From Kingella potus (GTDB lineage: Bacteria > Pseudomonadota > Gammaproteobacteria > Burkholderiales > Neisseriaceae): a DNA stretch of 64,000 nucleotides. Numbering within the stretch: the first letter of the stretch is position 1; each line of letters starts with the position of its first letter. A model generated the notes under the pieces. The model was not told the DNA's origin, searched no databases, and worked only from the letters and a program-made list of their open reading frames with translations. This document shows positions 17,306 to 26,411 of the stretch, one piece after another. A program made the translations under genes and the position numbers. Location: the NCBI RefSeq assembly GCF_900451175.1, contig NZ_UGJJ01000001.1, positions 1,240,001 through 1,304,000 of the forward strand, in the 5' to 3' direction.

Positions 17306-18646
17306 ATGGCCAAAAAATATTTCGGCACCGACGGCGTGCGCGGCGAAGTGGGGCAGTTTCCGATTACCCCCGATTTTGTTTTGAAACTCGGCTACGCGGC
17401 GGGCAGGGTGCTGGTGCAGCACGACGGCAAAGGCCGTCCGACGGTGATTATCGGCAAAGACACCCGTATTTCCGGCTATATGCTCGAAGCCGCATTGGTG
17501 GCCGGCTTTACCGCCGCCGGCGCAAACGTCATCCAAACCGGCCCGCTGCCCACGCCCGGCATCGCCTACCTCACCCGCGCCCTGCGGCTTGCCGCCGGCG
17601 TGATGATTTCCGCCTCGCACAACGGCTATGCCGACAACGGCATCAAATTTTTTGCCGAAGGCGGCGTGAAGCTCTCCGACAAAATCGAGCTGGAAATCGA
17701 AGCCGAACTCGAAAAAGCGGTGCAGACCGAACACTCCGACCACCTCGGCCGCGCCCGCCGCATCAGCGGCGCGGACGACCGCTACATCGAGTTCTGCAAA
17801 TCCGCCTTCCCCAACCATCTCGACCTCTACGGCCTGAAAATCGTCGTCGATACCGCCAACGGCGCGGGCTACAACGTCGCCCCCAAAGTGTTTCACGAAC
17901 TGGGCGCGGAAGTGGTGAGCATTGCCGACGCGCCGAACGGCTACAACATCAACGACAAATGCGGTGCCACCCATCCGAAAACCCTGCAAGCGGCCGTGCT
18001 GCAAAACGAAGCCGACTACGGCGTGGCACTCGACGGCGACGGCGACCGCCTGCTGATGGTGGACAGAAACGGCAAAGTCTACGACGGCGACAAACTGATT
18101 TACATCGTTGCCAAAGCCCGCGCACAGGAAGGCAGGCTGGCGGGCGGCGTGGTCGGCACGGTGATGACCAATATGGCGATGGAGCTTGCCCTGGCCGAAA
18201 AAAACATCCCGTTTGCCCGCGCCAAAGTCGGCGACCGCTATGTGCTCGAACAGCTCCAACAGCGCGGCTGGCAGGTGGGCGGCGAAGCCTCCGGCCACAT
18301 CCTGTGCATGGACAAACACAACACCGGCGACGGCATCATCTCCGCCTTGCAGGTGTTCGCCGCCCTCAAAACGCTGGGGCAGGATTTGGAAGCGGCGGTA
18401 GACTGGAAAGCCTTCCCGCAAACCATGATCAATGTGCGCATTGCCAAAGGACAGGACTGGCAGAGCGCGGCCGCACCCGTGCTGGCCGAAGTGGAAAAAG
18501 AGCTGGCCGGCGAAGGCCGCGTCGTCCTGCGCGCCTCGGGCACCGAACCCGTCGTGCGCGTGATGGCGGAAGCACGCCGCGAAGATGCCGCCCGCGAGGG
18601 TGCGGAACGCATTGCCCAAGCCATCCGGCAGGCTGCGCAAAAATAG
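17306..18646 (+). CDS. glmM: Phosphoglucosamine mutase
   Basis: GlmM converts glucosamine-6-phosphate to glucosamine-1-phosphate for UDP-GlcNAc, peptidoglycan and lipooligosaccharide. From the ATG at 17306 (preceded by AAAGGAG) it is 446 residues. It begins MAKKYFGTDGVRGEVG, carries the phosphoserine loop GVMISASHNGYADNG, the Mg-binding DGDGDR, and the C-terminal phosphate-binding loop RASGTEPVVRVM. The reading frame continues upstream to 17051, but that extension lacks family similarity. Confidence 0.97.
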   Translation: MAKKYFGTDGVRGEVGQFPITPDFVLKLGYAAGRVLVQHDGKGRPTVIIGKDTRISGYMLEAALVAGFTAAGANVIQTGPLPTPGIAYLTRALRLAAGVMISASHNGYADNGIKFFAEGGVKLSDKIELEIEAELEKAVQTEHSDHLGRARRISGADDRYIEFCKSAFPNHLDLYGLKIVVDTANGAGYNVAPKVFHELGAEVVSIADAPNGYNINDKCGATHPKTLQAAVLQNEADYGVALDGDGDRLLMVDRNGKVYDGDKLIYIVAKARAQEGRLAGGVVGTVMTNMAMELALAEKNIPFARAKVGDRYVLEQLQQRGWQVGGEASGHILCMDKHNTGDGIISALQVFAALKTLGQDLEAAVDWKAFPQTMINVRIAKGQDWQSAAAPVLAEVEKELAGEGRVVLRASGTEPVVRVMAEARREDAAREGAERIAQAIRQAAQK

Positions 18647-18649
18647 GAT

Positions 18650-18704
18650 AAGGCCGTCTGAAAAACGGGCGTTACGGTATAATCCGCGCTTTTCAGACGG
18701 CCTT
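18650..18704 (+). terminator. Inverted DUS hairpin between glmM and dedA
   Basis: AAGGCCGTCTGAAAA faces TTTTCAGACGGCCTT. The loop contains TATAAT (18678-18683), so the element might also carry the -10 of a promoter for the next gene, though no good -35 is visible. Confidence 0.5.
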
Positions 18705-18772
18705 GCGCTGCGGATTTCCCGCTTTATGCCGCACGGCGGGTGCAGCACGAAACATTCGAGGAAACAGGATTT

Positions 18773-19474
18773 ATGGCAGCTTTTTTAGAAAACTTCTTCC
18801 TCCAATACGGATACGCCGCCGTGTTTTCCGTATTGCTTGCCTGCGGTTTCGGCGTGCCGATACCCGAAGACATTACTCTGGTAACCGGCGGGATCATCTC
18901 CGGGCTGGGCTATACCGACCCGCACATCATGGTGGCCGTGGGCATTGCCGGCGTACTGGCGGGAGACGGCCTCGTGTTCGCCGCCGGCCGCCTGTGGGGC
19001 GACAACATCATGCGCTTCCGCTTCATCGCCCGCGTGATGACCCCGCAACGCTATGCCCAGGTTGAAGAAAAATTCGAGAAATACGGCAACTGGGTGCTGT
19101 TTGTCGCCCGGTTCCTGCCCGGCCTGCGCACCCCCATCTACATGACCGCCGGCATCAGCGGCAAAGTGTCCGTGCTGCGCTTTATCATGATGGACGGCCT
19201 TGCCGCCCTCGTGTCCGTGCCGATTTGGGTGTATCTGGGCGACTACGGCGCGACCAACCGCGAATGGCTGATGAAAACCGTCCACCAGGTGCAGCACGGC
19301 TTGTTTGCCGCCATTGCCGTCGGCGCGGCACTGCTGGGCTGGTTTTGGTGGCGGACCCGCAGCCGCCGCCGCTTCTACCGCGAAAAATTCGCCGAATCCC
19401 GCGCCAGACGCAAAGCGGCCAAAGCGGAGCAGAAACAAAAAGCGGCGGAGCAAAGCGCAGACCATCAGGCATAA
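18773..19474 (+). CDS. DedA family membrane protein
   Basis: DedA/VTT proteins are polytopic inner-membrane proteins; some flip undecaprenyl phosphate or phospholipids and support envelope homeostasis. The 233-residue product starts MAAFLENFFLQYGYAAVFSVLLACG after AGGAAACAGG and shows the conserved F/G-x-P-x-PEDI segment (VPIPEDITLVTGG), the membrane-re-entrant motif VARFLPGLRTPIYMTAG, and a highly basic C-terminal tail. Which of the paralogous DedA subgroups it belongs to is unclear. Confidence 0.85.
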   Translation: MAAFLENFFLQYGYAAVFSVLLACGFGVPIPEDITLVTGGIISGLGYTDPHIMVAVGIAGVLAGDGLVFAAGRLWGDNIMRFRFIARVMTPQRYAQVEEKFEKYGNWVLFVARFLPGLRTPIYMTAGISGKVSVLRFIMMDGLAALVSVPIWVYLGDYGATNREWLMKTVHQVQHGLFAAIAVGAALLGWFWWRTRSRRRFYREKFAESRARRKAAKAEQKQKAAEQSADHQA

Positions 19475-19480
19475 GCGCGC

Positions 19481-19517
19481 AAAAGGTTTTCAGACGGCCT
19501 CTGAAAACCTTTTTTTT
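19481..19517 (+). terminator. Intrinsic terminator built on a DUS after dedA
   Basis: AAAAGGTTTTCAGA pairs with TCTGAAAACCTTTT around a CGGCC loop and is followed by a run of eight T. A single DUS forms the left arm and the loop, so only half of the usual inverted pair is present. Confidence 0.8.
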
Positions 19518-19618
19518 CATCCGCCAAACCCGCAATCCCCCGCCTGCAAAGGCGGCGGCAGACCTTGCGGCATTTTGCAAAGGTGCCGCCGCGTATTTTT
19601 CGGTTAAAATAAGTTGCC

Positions 19619-20137
19619 ATGAACACAGCGAAAAACAACATCTTCCTCATCGGCCTGATGGGCGCGGGCAAAACCACCCTCGGCCGCCGCCTTGCCGCGC
19701 AGCTCGGGCGCACGTTTTACGACAGCGACCAAACCATCTGCGAACGCACCGGCGTGTCCGTGCCCACCATCTTTGAAATGGAAGGCGAAGAAGGCTTCCG
19801 CGTCCGCGAAGCCGCCGTTATCGACGAAATTACCGCCCGCTCCGGCATCGTGCTGGCTACCGGCGGCGGCGCGGTGCTGCGCGAAGAAAACCGCCTGCGC
19901 CTGCGCGCGCGCGGCACCGTCGTCTACCTGCACGCCGCGCCCGAAATCCTGCTCGAGCGCACCCGCAGCGACAGAAACCGCCCGCTGCTGCAAGTGGCCG
20001 ACCCGCTGGACAAGCTGCGCAGCCTCTACCAAACCCGCGACCCAATCTACCGCGCCGCCGCCGATTTCGTCGTCGAAGCCGGAAAAAGCGACTGCCGCAA
20101 AACCCTTGCCCGCATTCTGCAATGCTTACAGGACTGA
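19619..20137 (+). CDS. aroK: Shikimate kinase
   Basis: AroK phosphorylates shikimate in aromatic amino acid synthesis. The 172-residue protein has Walker A GLMGAGKTTLGR, shikimate-binding DSDQTI, LATGGGAVLR, and the lid segment TRSDRNRPLL. It precedes aroB by 3 bases, and the two are surely co-translated. Confidence 0.97.
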   Translation: MNTAKNNIFLIGLMGAGKTTLGRRLAAQLGRTFYDSDQTICERTGVSVPTIFEMEGEEGFRVREAAVIDEITARSGIVLATGGGAVLREENRLRLRARGTVVYLHAAPEILLERTRSDRNRPLLQVADPLDKLRSLYQTRDPIYRAAADFVVEAGKSDCRKTLARILQCLQD

Positions 20138-20140
20138 ACC

Positions 20141-21220
20141 ATGCTCACACTCACCGTTGCCGCCCCCTCCCACAGCTATCCCATCTTCATCGGTTCCGGC
20201 CTTCTTGCCGGCCTCGCGCAACACCTCGCCCCCTATGTCGGCAAAAAAGCCGCCGTCATTACCAACGACACCGTCGCCCCCCTCTATCTCCAATCCGTTC
20301 AGACGGCCTTGGATGCATTAAACGTCGAACACTTCTCCGTGATCCTGCCCGACGGCGAAGCCTATAAAAACATCGAATCGCTCAACCATATCTACGACGA
20401 ACTCCTGCGCCGCCATGCCGAGCGCGGCACCACCGTTATCGCGCTGGGCGGCGGCGTAATCGGCGACACCGCAGGCTTTGCCGCCGCCACCTACCAGCGC
20501 GGCGCACCCTTCGTCCAAATCCCCACCACCCTGCTGAGCCAGGTCGATTCCTCCGTCGGCGGCAAAACCGCCGTCAATCATCCCCTGGGCAAAAACATGA
20601 TCGGAGCGTTTTACCAGCCCCAGGCCGTCATTGCCGACCTTGCCGCCCTGTCCACGCTCCCGCCGCGCGAATTTTCCGCCGGCATGGCCGAAGTCATCAA
20701 ATACGCCCTGTTGGGCGACGCGGATTTTCTCGACTGGCTGGAAAACAACATTGCCGCCGTGATGGCGCAGGAGAGCGAAGCCCTCACGCAAACCGTTTAC
20801 CGCTGCTGCCAAATGAAAGCCGCCATCGTTGCCGCCGACGAAACCGAACGCGGCATCCGCGCCCACCTCAATCTCGGCCACACCTTCGGCCACGCCATCG
20901 AAGCCGAAATGGGCTACGGCAACTGGCTGCACGGCGAAGCCGTGGCCGCAGGCATGGTGCTGGCCTGCCGCCTGTCCGAACAGACCGGACACCTTACCCC
21001 CGCCGACACCGGACGCGCCGCCGCCCTGATCCGCCGTGCCGGCCTGCCCGACGCGCCGCCCCGTTTCCCGTTTGAAAAATGGCTCGCACATATGCGCCAC
21101 GACAAAAAAGTCAGCGGCGGCACCATGCGCTTCGTCGGCCTCGAACGCATCGGACAGGCCAATATCACCACCGTCGAAGACACCGGAATCCTGCGCCGCA
21201 CCCTTGCCCCCTACCTGTAA
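20141..21220 (+). CDS. aroB: 3-dehydroquinate synthase
   Basis: AroB closes DAHP to 3-dehydroquinate, the second shikimate-pathway step, with NAD and a divalent metal. The 359-residue sequence shows ALGGGVIGDTAGFAAATYQRG, TTLLSQVDSSVGGKTAVNHP, and the metal-binding LGHTFGHAIE and GEAVAAGM. A degenerate DUS near 20298 reads in frame as SVQTALDAL. Confidence 0.97.
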   Translation: MLTLTVAAPSHSYPIFIGSGLLAGLAQHLAPYVGKKAAVITNDTVAPLYLQSVQTALDALNVEHFSVILPDGEAYKNIESLNHIYDELLRRHAERGTTVIALGGGVIGDTAGFAAATYQRGAPFVQIPTTLLSQVDSSVGGKTAVNHPLGKNMIGAFYQPQAVIADLAALSTLPPREFSAGMAEVIKYALLGDADFLDWLENNIAAVMAQESEALTQTVYRCCQMKAAIVAADETERGIRAHLNLGHTFGHAIEAEMGYGNWLHGEAVAAGMVLACRLSEQTGHLTPADTGRAAALIRRAGLPDAPPRFPFEKWLAHMRHDKKVSGGTMRFVGLERIGQANITTVEDTGILRRTLAPYL

Positions 21221-21331
21221 ATCCGTTTTCAGACGGCCTCTGCCGCATTACGCAGCATATTTTTCACCGTGCCGCCCCGCCTGCGCGGGGATAAGGTTGC
21301 ACAAAACGCCACACATACCCGAAAGCCATAA

Positions 21332-21698
21332 CTGCCGACCTGCGCGCCCGATTGCGCCGCCGCCGCAGCGTTTTGCAGCGGCGGCACCGGCGTGGGCGGC
21401 ATCGGCTTTTTCGCCTTCAACGCCGCATACCGTCCGAACATCACCGAAGAAACCCTGCGCCTGCGCCGCGATGCAGGCCTGCCGCACCATTATGTTTTTT
21501 CTGGCCGAATTTGCCGAAAGCGTGGTTTTTCTCGACACCCGTACAGGCGGAGTTTCATGGTTTGCTGCCGCCGGATACGGCACTTTCGTCCGTGCCCCGC
21601 AAGAGCTTGACGGTTGCGACACCCGACCCGGCTTCGCCGCATGTCTGGCCGGCTGCCTCGCCGAAGAGGAAGCGCAATGCAGCGGCGATGAGGCCTGA
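21332..21698 (+). pseudogene. Frameshifted ORF remnant without start codon
   Basis: Reading from 21332, one frame gives LPTCAPDC, GGTGVGGIGFFAF and ITEETLRLRRDAGLPHHYVF, then breaks down. The next frame takes over at a run of six T (21495-21500) as FLAEFAESVVFLD and GVSWFAAAGYGTFVRAP and ends with a TGA at 21696-21698. Removing one T would join both parts into one plausible protein. There is no ATG or GTG with a ribosome-binding site at the front, and a stop precedes it at 21329. I do not recognise the family. Low confidence that it was ever a gene, but the join at a homopolymer is suggestive. Confidence 0.35.
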
Positions 21699-22217
21699 AC
21701 CGTTTTCAGACGGCCTCTGCACAAAAAACCGCGTGCGCTGCGGCAAGCGCAGGATATGCGGCCGCCGCGCACGCAGTCGGTTTCCGCATGGTGCGGGGCA
21801 GCCTGAAACCTTTTTTGCAGAAGTCCGTAAACCTGTTTTCAGACGGCCTTATGCTTTGAGGCCGTCTGAAAACGCCAACCGGACACACCAAACCGACCCG
21901 AAAGCCGCTTCTGCCGCAAGCATTGTTTTTTTCCAAATATGCGCACATCCGCAGCCGCACGGTTTGCTGCCGCTGCTTTTCCGGCGTAGAACGGCAGCGA
22001 GCCATACCGCCCGAACTGTTTTTCAGACGGCCTCGAAACGCATAAAGGCCGTCTGAAAACATGAAAACGGATGCCGCCGCATCAGGCAGGCATACCGTTG
22101 CCGCCGCACATTTGCCCGCTGCCGTACTGCCTCCGAACGATTGCCGCCGTTGTTTTCAGACGGCCTACCACAGTTTGGAGGCCGTCTGAAACCCGTCCGC
22201 CAAACAGGAAACCCGCC
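21699..22217. other. Gene-free stretch with several DUS copies
   Basis: About 520 bases with no supportable ORF. It carries DUS copies in both orientations near 21705, 21838, 21860, 22024, 22047, 22158 and 22182, i.e. unusually many, and nothing else I can identify. The last 20 bases contain the CAGGAAA ribosome-binding site of the next gene. Confidence 0.6.
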
Positions 22218-24458
22218 ATGACCCCCCTGCCGCTGCACGAACTGTTTGAAGCCCGCCACATTGCCGTCGCCGGCGCGAGTCCGCGTATGGAAACGGCGGG
22301 CGGGCGCATCTTCGCCGCGCTGCTGCACCGCCCGTTTGCCGGCCGCCTCACGCCGGTAAACCCGCGCCGCAAAACCGTGGCCGGGCTGGCCGCCGTTGCC
22401 CATGTCGCGCAAATCAGCGACACGCCCGATCTGGCGGTGCTTGCCGTGCCGCCGGAGGCGCGTGCGGGCGTGGTGGCGGCCTGTGCCGCTTCGGGCGTGC
22501 CGTATGTGCTGCTGGCGGCAGACGAAGGCAGCGAGCCGGATGACGCGCAATGCGCCAAACTTTTCAAAGCGGCTGCGGGCGGCGCGGGCAAAACGCAGTT
22601 GGTGCTGTGCGGCGGCGACGGTTTCAACCTGCCGCAGGCGGGGCTTTATGCCGGCTGTTTCGGCAGTTTTCCGGCAGCGGGGCGCGTGGCGCTGCTCGGG
22701 CGGCAGCCGGGTTTCTGCGGCGGCGTGCTGCGCGGCCTGCACGGCATACCCGTCGGTTTTTCCTTTACCGCCAATCTGCTGCCGCAGTCGCCTGTTGCGC
22801 CGTGGCTCGACCGTTTCCGCGAGGACGGACACAGCCGTCTGCTGGTCTGCCAGTATCTGCAGCAGCAGCCCGCCGCTTTTTTCAGCAGCCTGCGGCAGGC
22901 GGCGCAGGAAAAAAACGTGGTGCTGTATGCGCCGCAAAGCCTGAACGCGCATGAAGACGCATTGTTGCGCGGTTTGGCGGAACAGTGCGGCGCGTTGGCG
23001 GTGCGCACGCCGGGCGAGTTGCAGGCGGCTGTCCGCGCCGCCTTCCTGCTGCGCCGGCAGGGGCAGGGCGGCATACACATTCTTGCCGACGGCGAAACGG
23101 GCTGGCTGGCCGATATGGCAGAGGCTGCGGGCGTGCGGGCGCACGTCCTGCCCGCGCTGTCCCGCCGCGCCAACCCGTTGGAAATCCGCGATGCCGCCGC
23201 CGCCGCGCTGGCCGACGGCAACTGCCGCGCCCTGCTGGTGCGGGCGCACGATGCGGATACGGCGGCGCAGTTGGCGCAGTTGCAGCAAGGCAGCGAAACG
23301 CCGCTGTATGCCGTACTGCCGCAGGATACGGGAGCGGACGGCGCGTTTTCAGACGGCCTGTCGGCATTTCGCAGCGAAGAACAGGCCGTGCAGACACTCG
23401 CGGCGCAGGCGGCCTGGCAGCGTCTGCACAAAAGCAGGCAAACCCCCGCCAAACCGCGCCGCCCGTCCTGCCTGCCGCCCGACCTGCGCCAGGCCGCATT
23501 GCTGGCGGAGCATCCCGAAGAGCTGGCCGCCGTGCTGCATCTGCCGCCGTATGGGGTAGACGGTTTTTCAGACGGCCTGCTGTCCTACACCGTCCTGCCG
23601 CACGAGGGTGCGGTACTCGAAGCGCAATACTGCGGGCAGACGCTGCTGCTGCTTCCGCCCTTCGACACCCGCCACGCCCTGCGCCTGAGCCGTTTTTTCG
23701 GCAACGGCGGCCTGCGCCCCGCATTCGAACAGCTTCTGCTGTCGCTCCATGCCGCCGCCTACGGTTTCCCGCAATTGCAATCGCTGCGCATCCGTGCCGA
23801 CACGCAAAACGCGCTGCTGTACAGCGAAAATCTGTCTGCCGCCGCCGATGCGCCGCCGTCCGAACCGCTGTTTGCCGCCGCGCCTCTTTCGGACTGCCGC
23901 TTCTTCGCCGCCGCCAACGGCGAAATCCTCCACATCCGCCCGCTGCTGCCCGAAGATGCCGAAGCCTTGCAGCGTTTTGTCCGCAGCATGGACGAAGCCG
24001 ACCGCAAAACCCGTTTTATGAGTGCGGTGAAAGAACTGCCGCCCGCCCGCCTTGCCCGTTTTACCCTGATCGATTACGCCCGTGACTACGCCCTTGCGGC
24101 ATGGCGCGGCAGCGGCGAAATCGCAGCTTGGGCGCAATACGCCAGCCTGCGGTTTCCCGATGCCTGCGAATTCGGTATTGCCGTGGCAGCCGACATGAAA
24201 GGGCAGGGGCTGGCTGCCTGCCTGATGCGGCAGCTGATACGTCGGGCGGGCAGACAGGGTTACGGCACCGTCTGCGCCGAAATCCTCTCCGAAAATACCG
24301 CCATGACCGCCTTGGCGGCCAAGCTCGGCTTCAAAATATCCCCTTCGCCCGACGATGCGCGGCTGCTCGCCGCCCGCCTTGTCCTGCAACGCGAAAAACA
24401 CCGGAAAAACCGCCTGCCGGGCAACAAACGCTTGCGTGCCGCCGGCAAAACAGTCTAA
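22218..24458 (+). CDS. Pat/PatZ-like GNAT protein acetyltransferase with CoA-binding domains
   Basis: The 746-residue protein begins with a CoA-binding Rossmann domain (HIAVAGASPRMETAGGRIFAAL through DLAVLAVPPEARAGVV), followed by two succinyl-CoA-synthetase-like flavodoxin domains (about 130-430) and a C-terminal GNAT domain (LHIRPLLPEDAEALQRFV through FGIAVAADMKGQGLAACLMRQLIRRA, the acetyl-CoA loop). This is the order of PatZ/YfiQ lysine acetyltransferases, which tune acetyl-CoA synthetase. The ATP-grasp part between them is much shorter than usual and lacks clear nucleotide-binding motifs. Two in-frame DUS copies (23347 and 23567) encode FSDGL segments. Start ATG at 22218 has CAGGAAA upstream. 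Confidence 0.82.
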   Translation: MTPLPLHELFEARHIAVAGASPRMETAGGRIFAALLHRPFAGRLTPVNPRRKTVAGLAAVAHVAQISDTPDLAVLAVPPEARAGVVAACAASGVPYVLLAADEGSEPDDAQCAKLFKAAAGGAGKTQLVLCGGDGFNLPQAGLYAGCFGSFPAAGRVALLGRQPGFCGGVLRGLHGIPVGFSFTANLLPQSPVAPWLDRFREDGHSRLLVCQYLQQQPAAFFSSLRQAAQEKNVVLYAPQSLNAHEDALLRGLAEQCGALAVRTPGELQAAVRAAFLLRRQGQGGIHILADGETGWLADMAEAAGVRAHVLPALSRRANPLEIRDAAAAALADGNCRALLVRAHDADTAAQLAQLQQGSETPLYAVLPQDTGADGAFSDGLSAFRSEEQAVQTLAAQAAWQRLHKSRQTPAKPRRPSCLPPDLRQAALLAEHPEELAAVLHLPPYGVDGFSDGLLSYTVLPHEGAVLEAQYCGQTLLLLPPFDTRHALRLSRFFGNGGLRPAFEQLLLSLHAAAYGFPQLQSLRIRADTQNALLYSENLSAAADAPPSEPLFAAAPLSDCRFFAAANGEILHIRPLLPEDAEALQRFVRSMDEADRKTRFMSAVKELPPARLARFTLIDYARDYALAAWRGSGEIAAWAQYASLRFPDACEFGIAVAADMKGQGLAACLMRQLIRRAGRQGYGTVCAEILSENTAMTALAAKLGFKISPSPDDARLLAARLVLQREKHRKNRLPGNKRLRAAGKTV

Positions 24459-24516
24459 AATCCGCGCCTTTGCATATCCGGCAGACTTTGTGTCTCTACA
24501 ATTAAGGAAAATAAAT

Positions 24517-24765
24517 ATGGTAGTTATCCGTTTGGCCCGAGGCGGCTCGAAAAAACGTCCCTTTTACAGCGTAGTCGTAACCGACAGCCGCAACCGCCGC
24601 GACGGCCGCTTCATCGAGCGTGTTGGCTTCTACAACCCCGTTGCCAACGACAAACAGGAACGCGTCCGCCTGAACGGCGAACGTCTGAACCACTGGGTCG
24701 GACAAGGCGCGCAGGTCAGCGATGCCGTTACCAAACTGATCAAAGAACAGCAGGCCGCCGCTTAA
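24517..24765 (+). CDS. rpsP: 30S ribosomal protein bS16
   Basis: bS16 is a small primary-binding protein of the 30S body. The ATG at 24517, preceded by AAGGAAAATAAAT, gives 82 residues starting MVVIRLARGGSKKRPFYSVVV, then RDGRFIERVGFYNP and LNHWVGQGAQVSDAV, the whole family signature. It is first in the rpsP-rimM-trmD-rplS operon, with 3 bases to rimM. Confidence 0.97.
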   Translation: MVVIRLARGGSKKRPFYSVVVTDSRNRRDGRFIERVGFYNPVANDKQERVRLNGERLNHWVGQGAQVSDAVTKLIKEQQAAA

Positions 24766-24768
24766 TCC

Positions 24769-25278
24769 ATGGCGCAGGAAACGCAGTGGGTGCCCATGGG
24801 CTACATCAAAGGCGCGTTCGGCATCAAAGGCTGGGTAAAAGTCGCCGCCGATACCGAATACGCCGACAGCCTGCTGGATTACCCCGAATGGCGTTTGATC
24901 AAAGACGGTAAAACCGTTTCCGCCGTTTTGGAAGCCGGCAAAGTAAGCGGCGGAGATCTCCAAGTAAAATTCCAAAACACCGACGACCGCAATGCCGCGC
25001 ACCTGCTGCGCGGCTATACTGTTGAAATCAACCGTAGCGATTTTGGGGAAACGGAAGAAGGCGAATACTACTGGGCGGATTTGGTCGGCATGGCCGTCGC
25101 CACGCCTGACGGGGAAATTCTCGGTACGGTCAGCGGCCTGATGGAAACCGGTGCGCATGATATTTTGGTCGTGAAGCACAAAGACGGACAAACCCTGATC
25201 CCGTTTGTCGAGCAGTTTGTCGGCGAAATCAATCGGGATACCCGCACCATTACCGCCGACTGGGCTGCGGACTACTGA
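24769..25278 (+). CDS. rimM: 16S rRNA processing protein RimM
   Basis: RimM helps mature the 30S head and binds uS19. The 169-residue protein has the N-terminal domain MGYIKGAFGIKGWVKV and a C-terminal PRC-barrel (EYYWADLVGMAVATPDGEILGTV to LIPFVEQFVGEINRDTRTI). It is embedded in the ribosomal operon, stopping directly at the trmD start. Confidence 0.96.
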   Translation: MAQETQWVPMGYIKGAFGIKGWVKVAADTEYADSLLDYPEWRLIKDGKTVSAVLEAGKVSGGDLQVKFQNTDDRNAAHLLRGYTVEINRSDFGETEEGEYYWADLVGMAVATPDGEILGTVSGLMETGAHDILVVKHKDGQTLIPFVEQFVGEINRDTRTITADWAADY

Positions 25279-26049
25279 ATGAAAATCCAAGCAGTTACCC
25301 TGTTTCCCGAAATGTTCGACAGCATTACCGGCTACGGTGTAACCGGACGGGCATTCAAACAGGGTATATGGCGGTTTGAGGCAGTGAATCCGCGCCGCTT
25401 TGCCGACAACCGGCTGGGCTATATCGACGACCGGCCTTTCGGCGGCGGGCCGGGCATGATTATGATGGCCCCGCCGCTTTATGCCGCCATCCAAGCAGCG
25501 CAGGCGCAAACAGAAAGCGGCAAGGGCAGGGTGGTTTACCTCAGCCCGCAGGGAATACCGATGAGCCACGGCAAGGCGGCGGAACTCGCGGCTCTGCCCG
25601 ATCTTATTTTGCTGTGCGGACGTTACGAAGGCATAGACGAACGCCTGCTGCAATGCGGTGTGGACGAAGAAATCGGCATTGGCGATTTCGTCGTTTCCGG
25701 CGGGGAACTGCCCGCAATGATGCTGATGGACGCGGTATTGCGGCTGGTTCCAGGCGTATTGGGCGACATACAGTCCGCCGAGCAGGACTCGTTTTCAGAC
25801 GGCCTCTTGGATTGTCCGCACTATACGCGCCCGACAGAATTTCAGGGCATGGCTGTTCCGGCGGTTTTACGCTCGGGCAACCACGGCCTGATTGCCGAGT
25901 GGCGGTTGGAACAATCGCTGCGACGCACTTTGGCGCGCCGGCCGGATTTGCTGGCACGGCGCAGTTTGATCCCACAGGAAGCCCGCCTCTTGCGGAAAAT
26001 CGAGCAAGAGCAACGGGTCATCCCATTAGACTCAGGAAATAAACAATGA
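25279..26049 (+). CDS. trmD: tRNA (guanine-37-N1)-methyltransferase
   Basis: TrmD makes m1G37 in tRNAs, preventing frameshifts, with a SPOUT trefoil-knot fold. The 256-residue protein begins MKIQAVTLFPEMFDSITGYGVTG and has LLCGRYEGIDER and IGIGDFVVSGGELPAM, the knot loops. A DUS falls on the conserved DSFSDGLLDCPHYTRP, where the uptake sequence codes for residues that are already near-conserved in this enzyme. Its stop codon overlaps the rplS start as ATGA. Confidence 0.97.
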   Translation: MKIQAVTLFPEMFDSITGYGVTGRAFKQGIWRFEAVNPRRFADNRLGYIDDRPFGGGPGMIMMAPPLYAAIQAAQAQTESGKGRVVYLSPQGIPMSHGKAAELAALPDLILLCGRYEGIDERLLQCGVDEEIGIGDFVVSGGELPAMMLMDAVLRLVPGVLGDIQSAEQDSFSDGLLDCPHYTRPTEFQGMAVPAVLRSGNHGLIAEWRLEQSLRRTLARRPDLLARRSLIPQEARLLRKIEQEQRVIPLDSGNKQ

Positions 26050-26411
26050 ACCTCATCCAGCAACTGGAACAAGAAGAAATCGCCCGCTTGGGCAAACAAA
26101 TCCCCGAATTCGCGCCGGGCGACACCGTAGTCGTCCATGTGCGCGTGGTCGAAGGCACACGCAGCCGTTTGCAGGCTTACGAAGGTGTGGTTATCGCCCG
26201 CCGCAACCGTGGGCTGAACAGCAACTTCATCGTCCGCAAAATTTCCAGCGGCGAAGGCGTGGAACGTACTTTCCAGCTTTATTCTCCGGCCGTGGAAAAA
26301 ATCGAAGTAAAACGCCGTGGCGATGTCCGCCGTGCCAAACTGTACTATCTGCGCGGCCTGACCGGCAAAGCGGCGCGTATCAAAGAAAAACTGCCCGCCC
26401 GCAAATCATAA
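26046..26411 (+). CDS. rplS: 50S ribosomal protein bL19
   Basis: bL19 sits at the subunit interface. The 121-residue sequence MNLIQQLEQEEIARLGK, GDTVVVHVRVVEGTRSRLQAYEG and RRGDVRRAKLYYLRGLTGKAARIKE is fully typical. Translation is coupled to trmD by a 4-base ATGA overlap. A strong terminator follows. Confidence 0.97.
   Translation: MNLIQQLEQEEIARLGKQIPEFAPGDTVVVHVRVVEGTRSRLQAYEGVVIARRNRGLNSNFIVRKISSGEGVERTFQLYSPAVEKIEVKRRGDVRRAKLYYLRGLTGKAARIKEKLPARKS

Noticed and set aside
18678..18683. TATAAT inside the inverted DUS after glmM as a promoter for dedA
   Set aside because: No -35-like hexamer at 16-18 bases upstream; it lies inside a terminator loop, so I kept it only as a remark.
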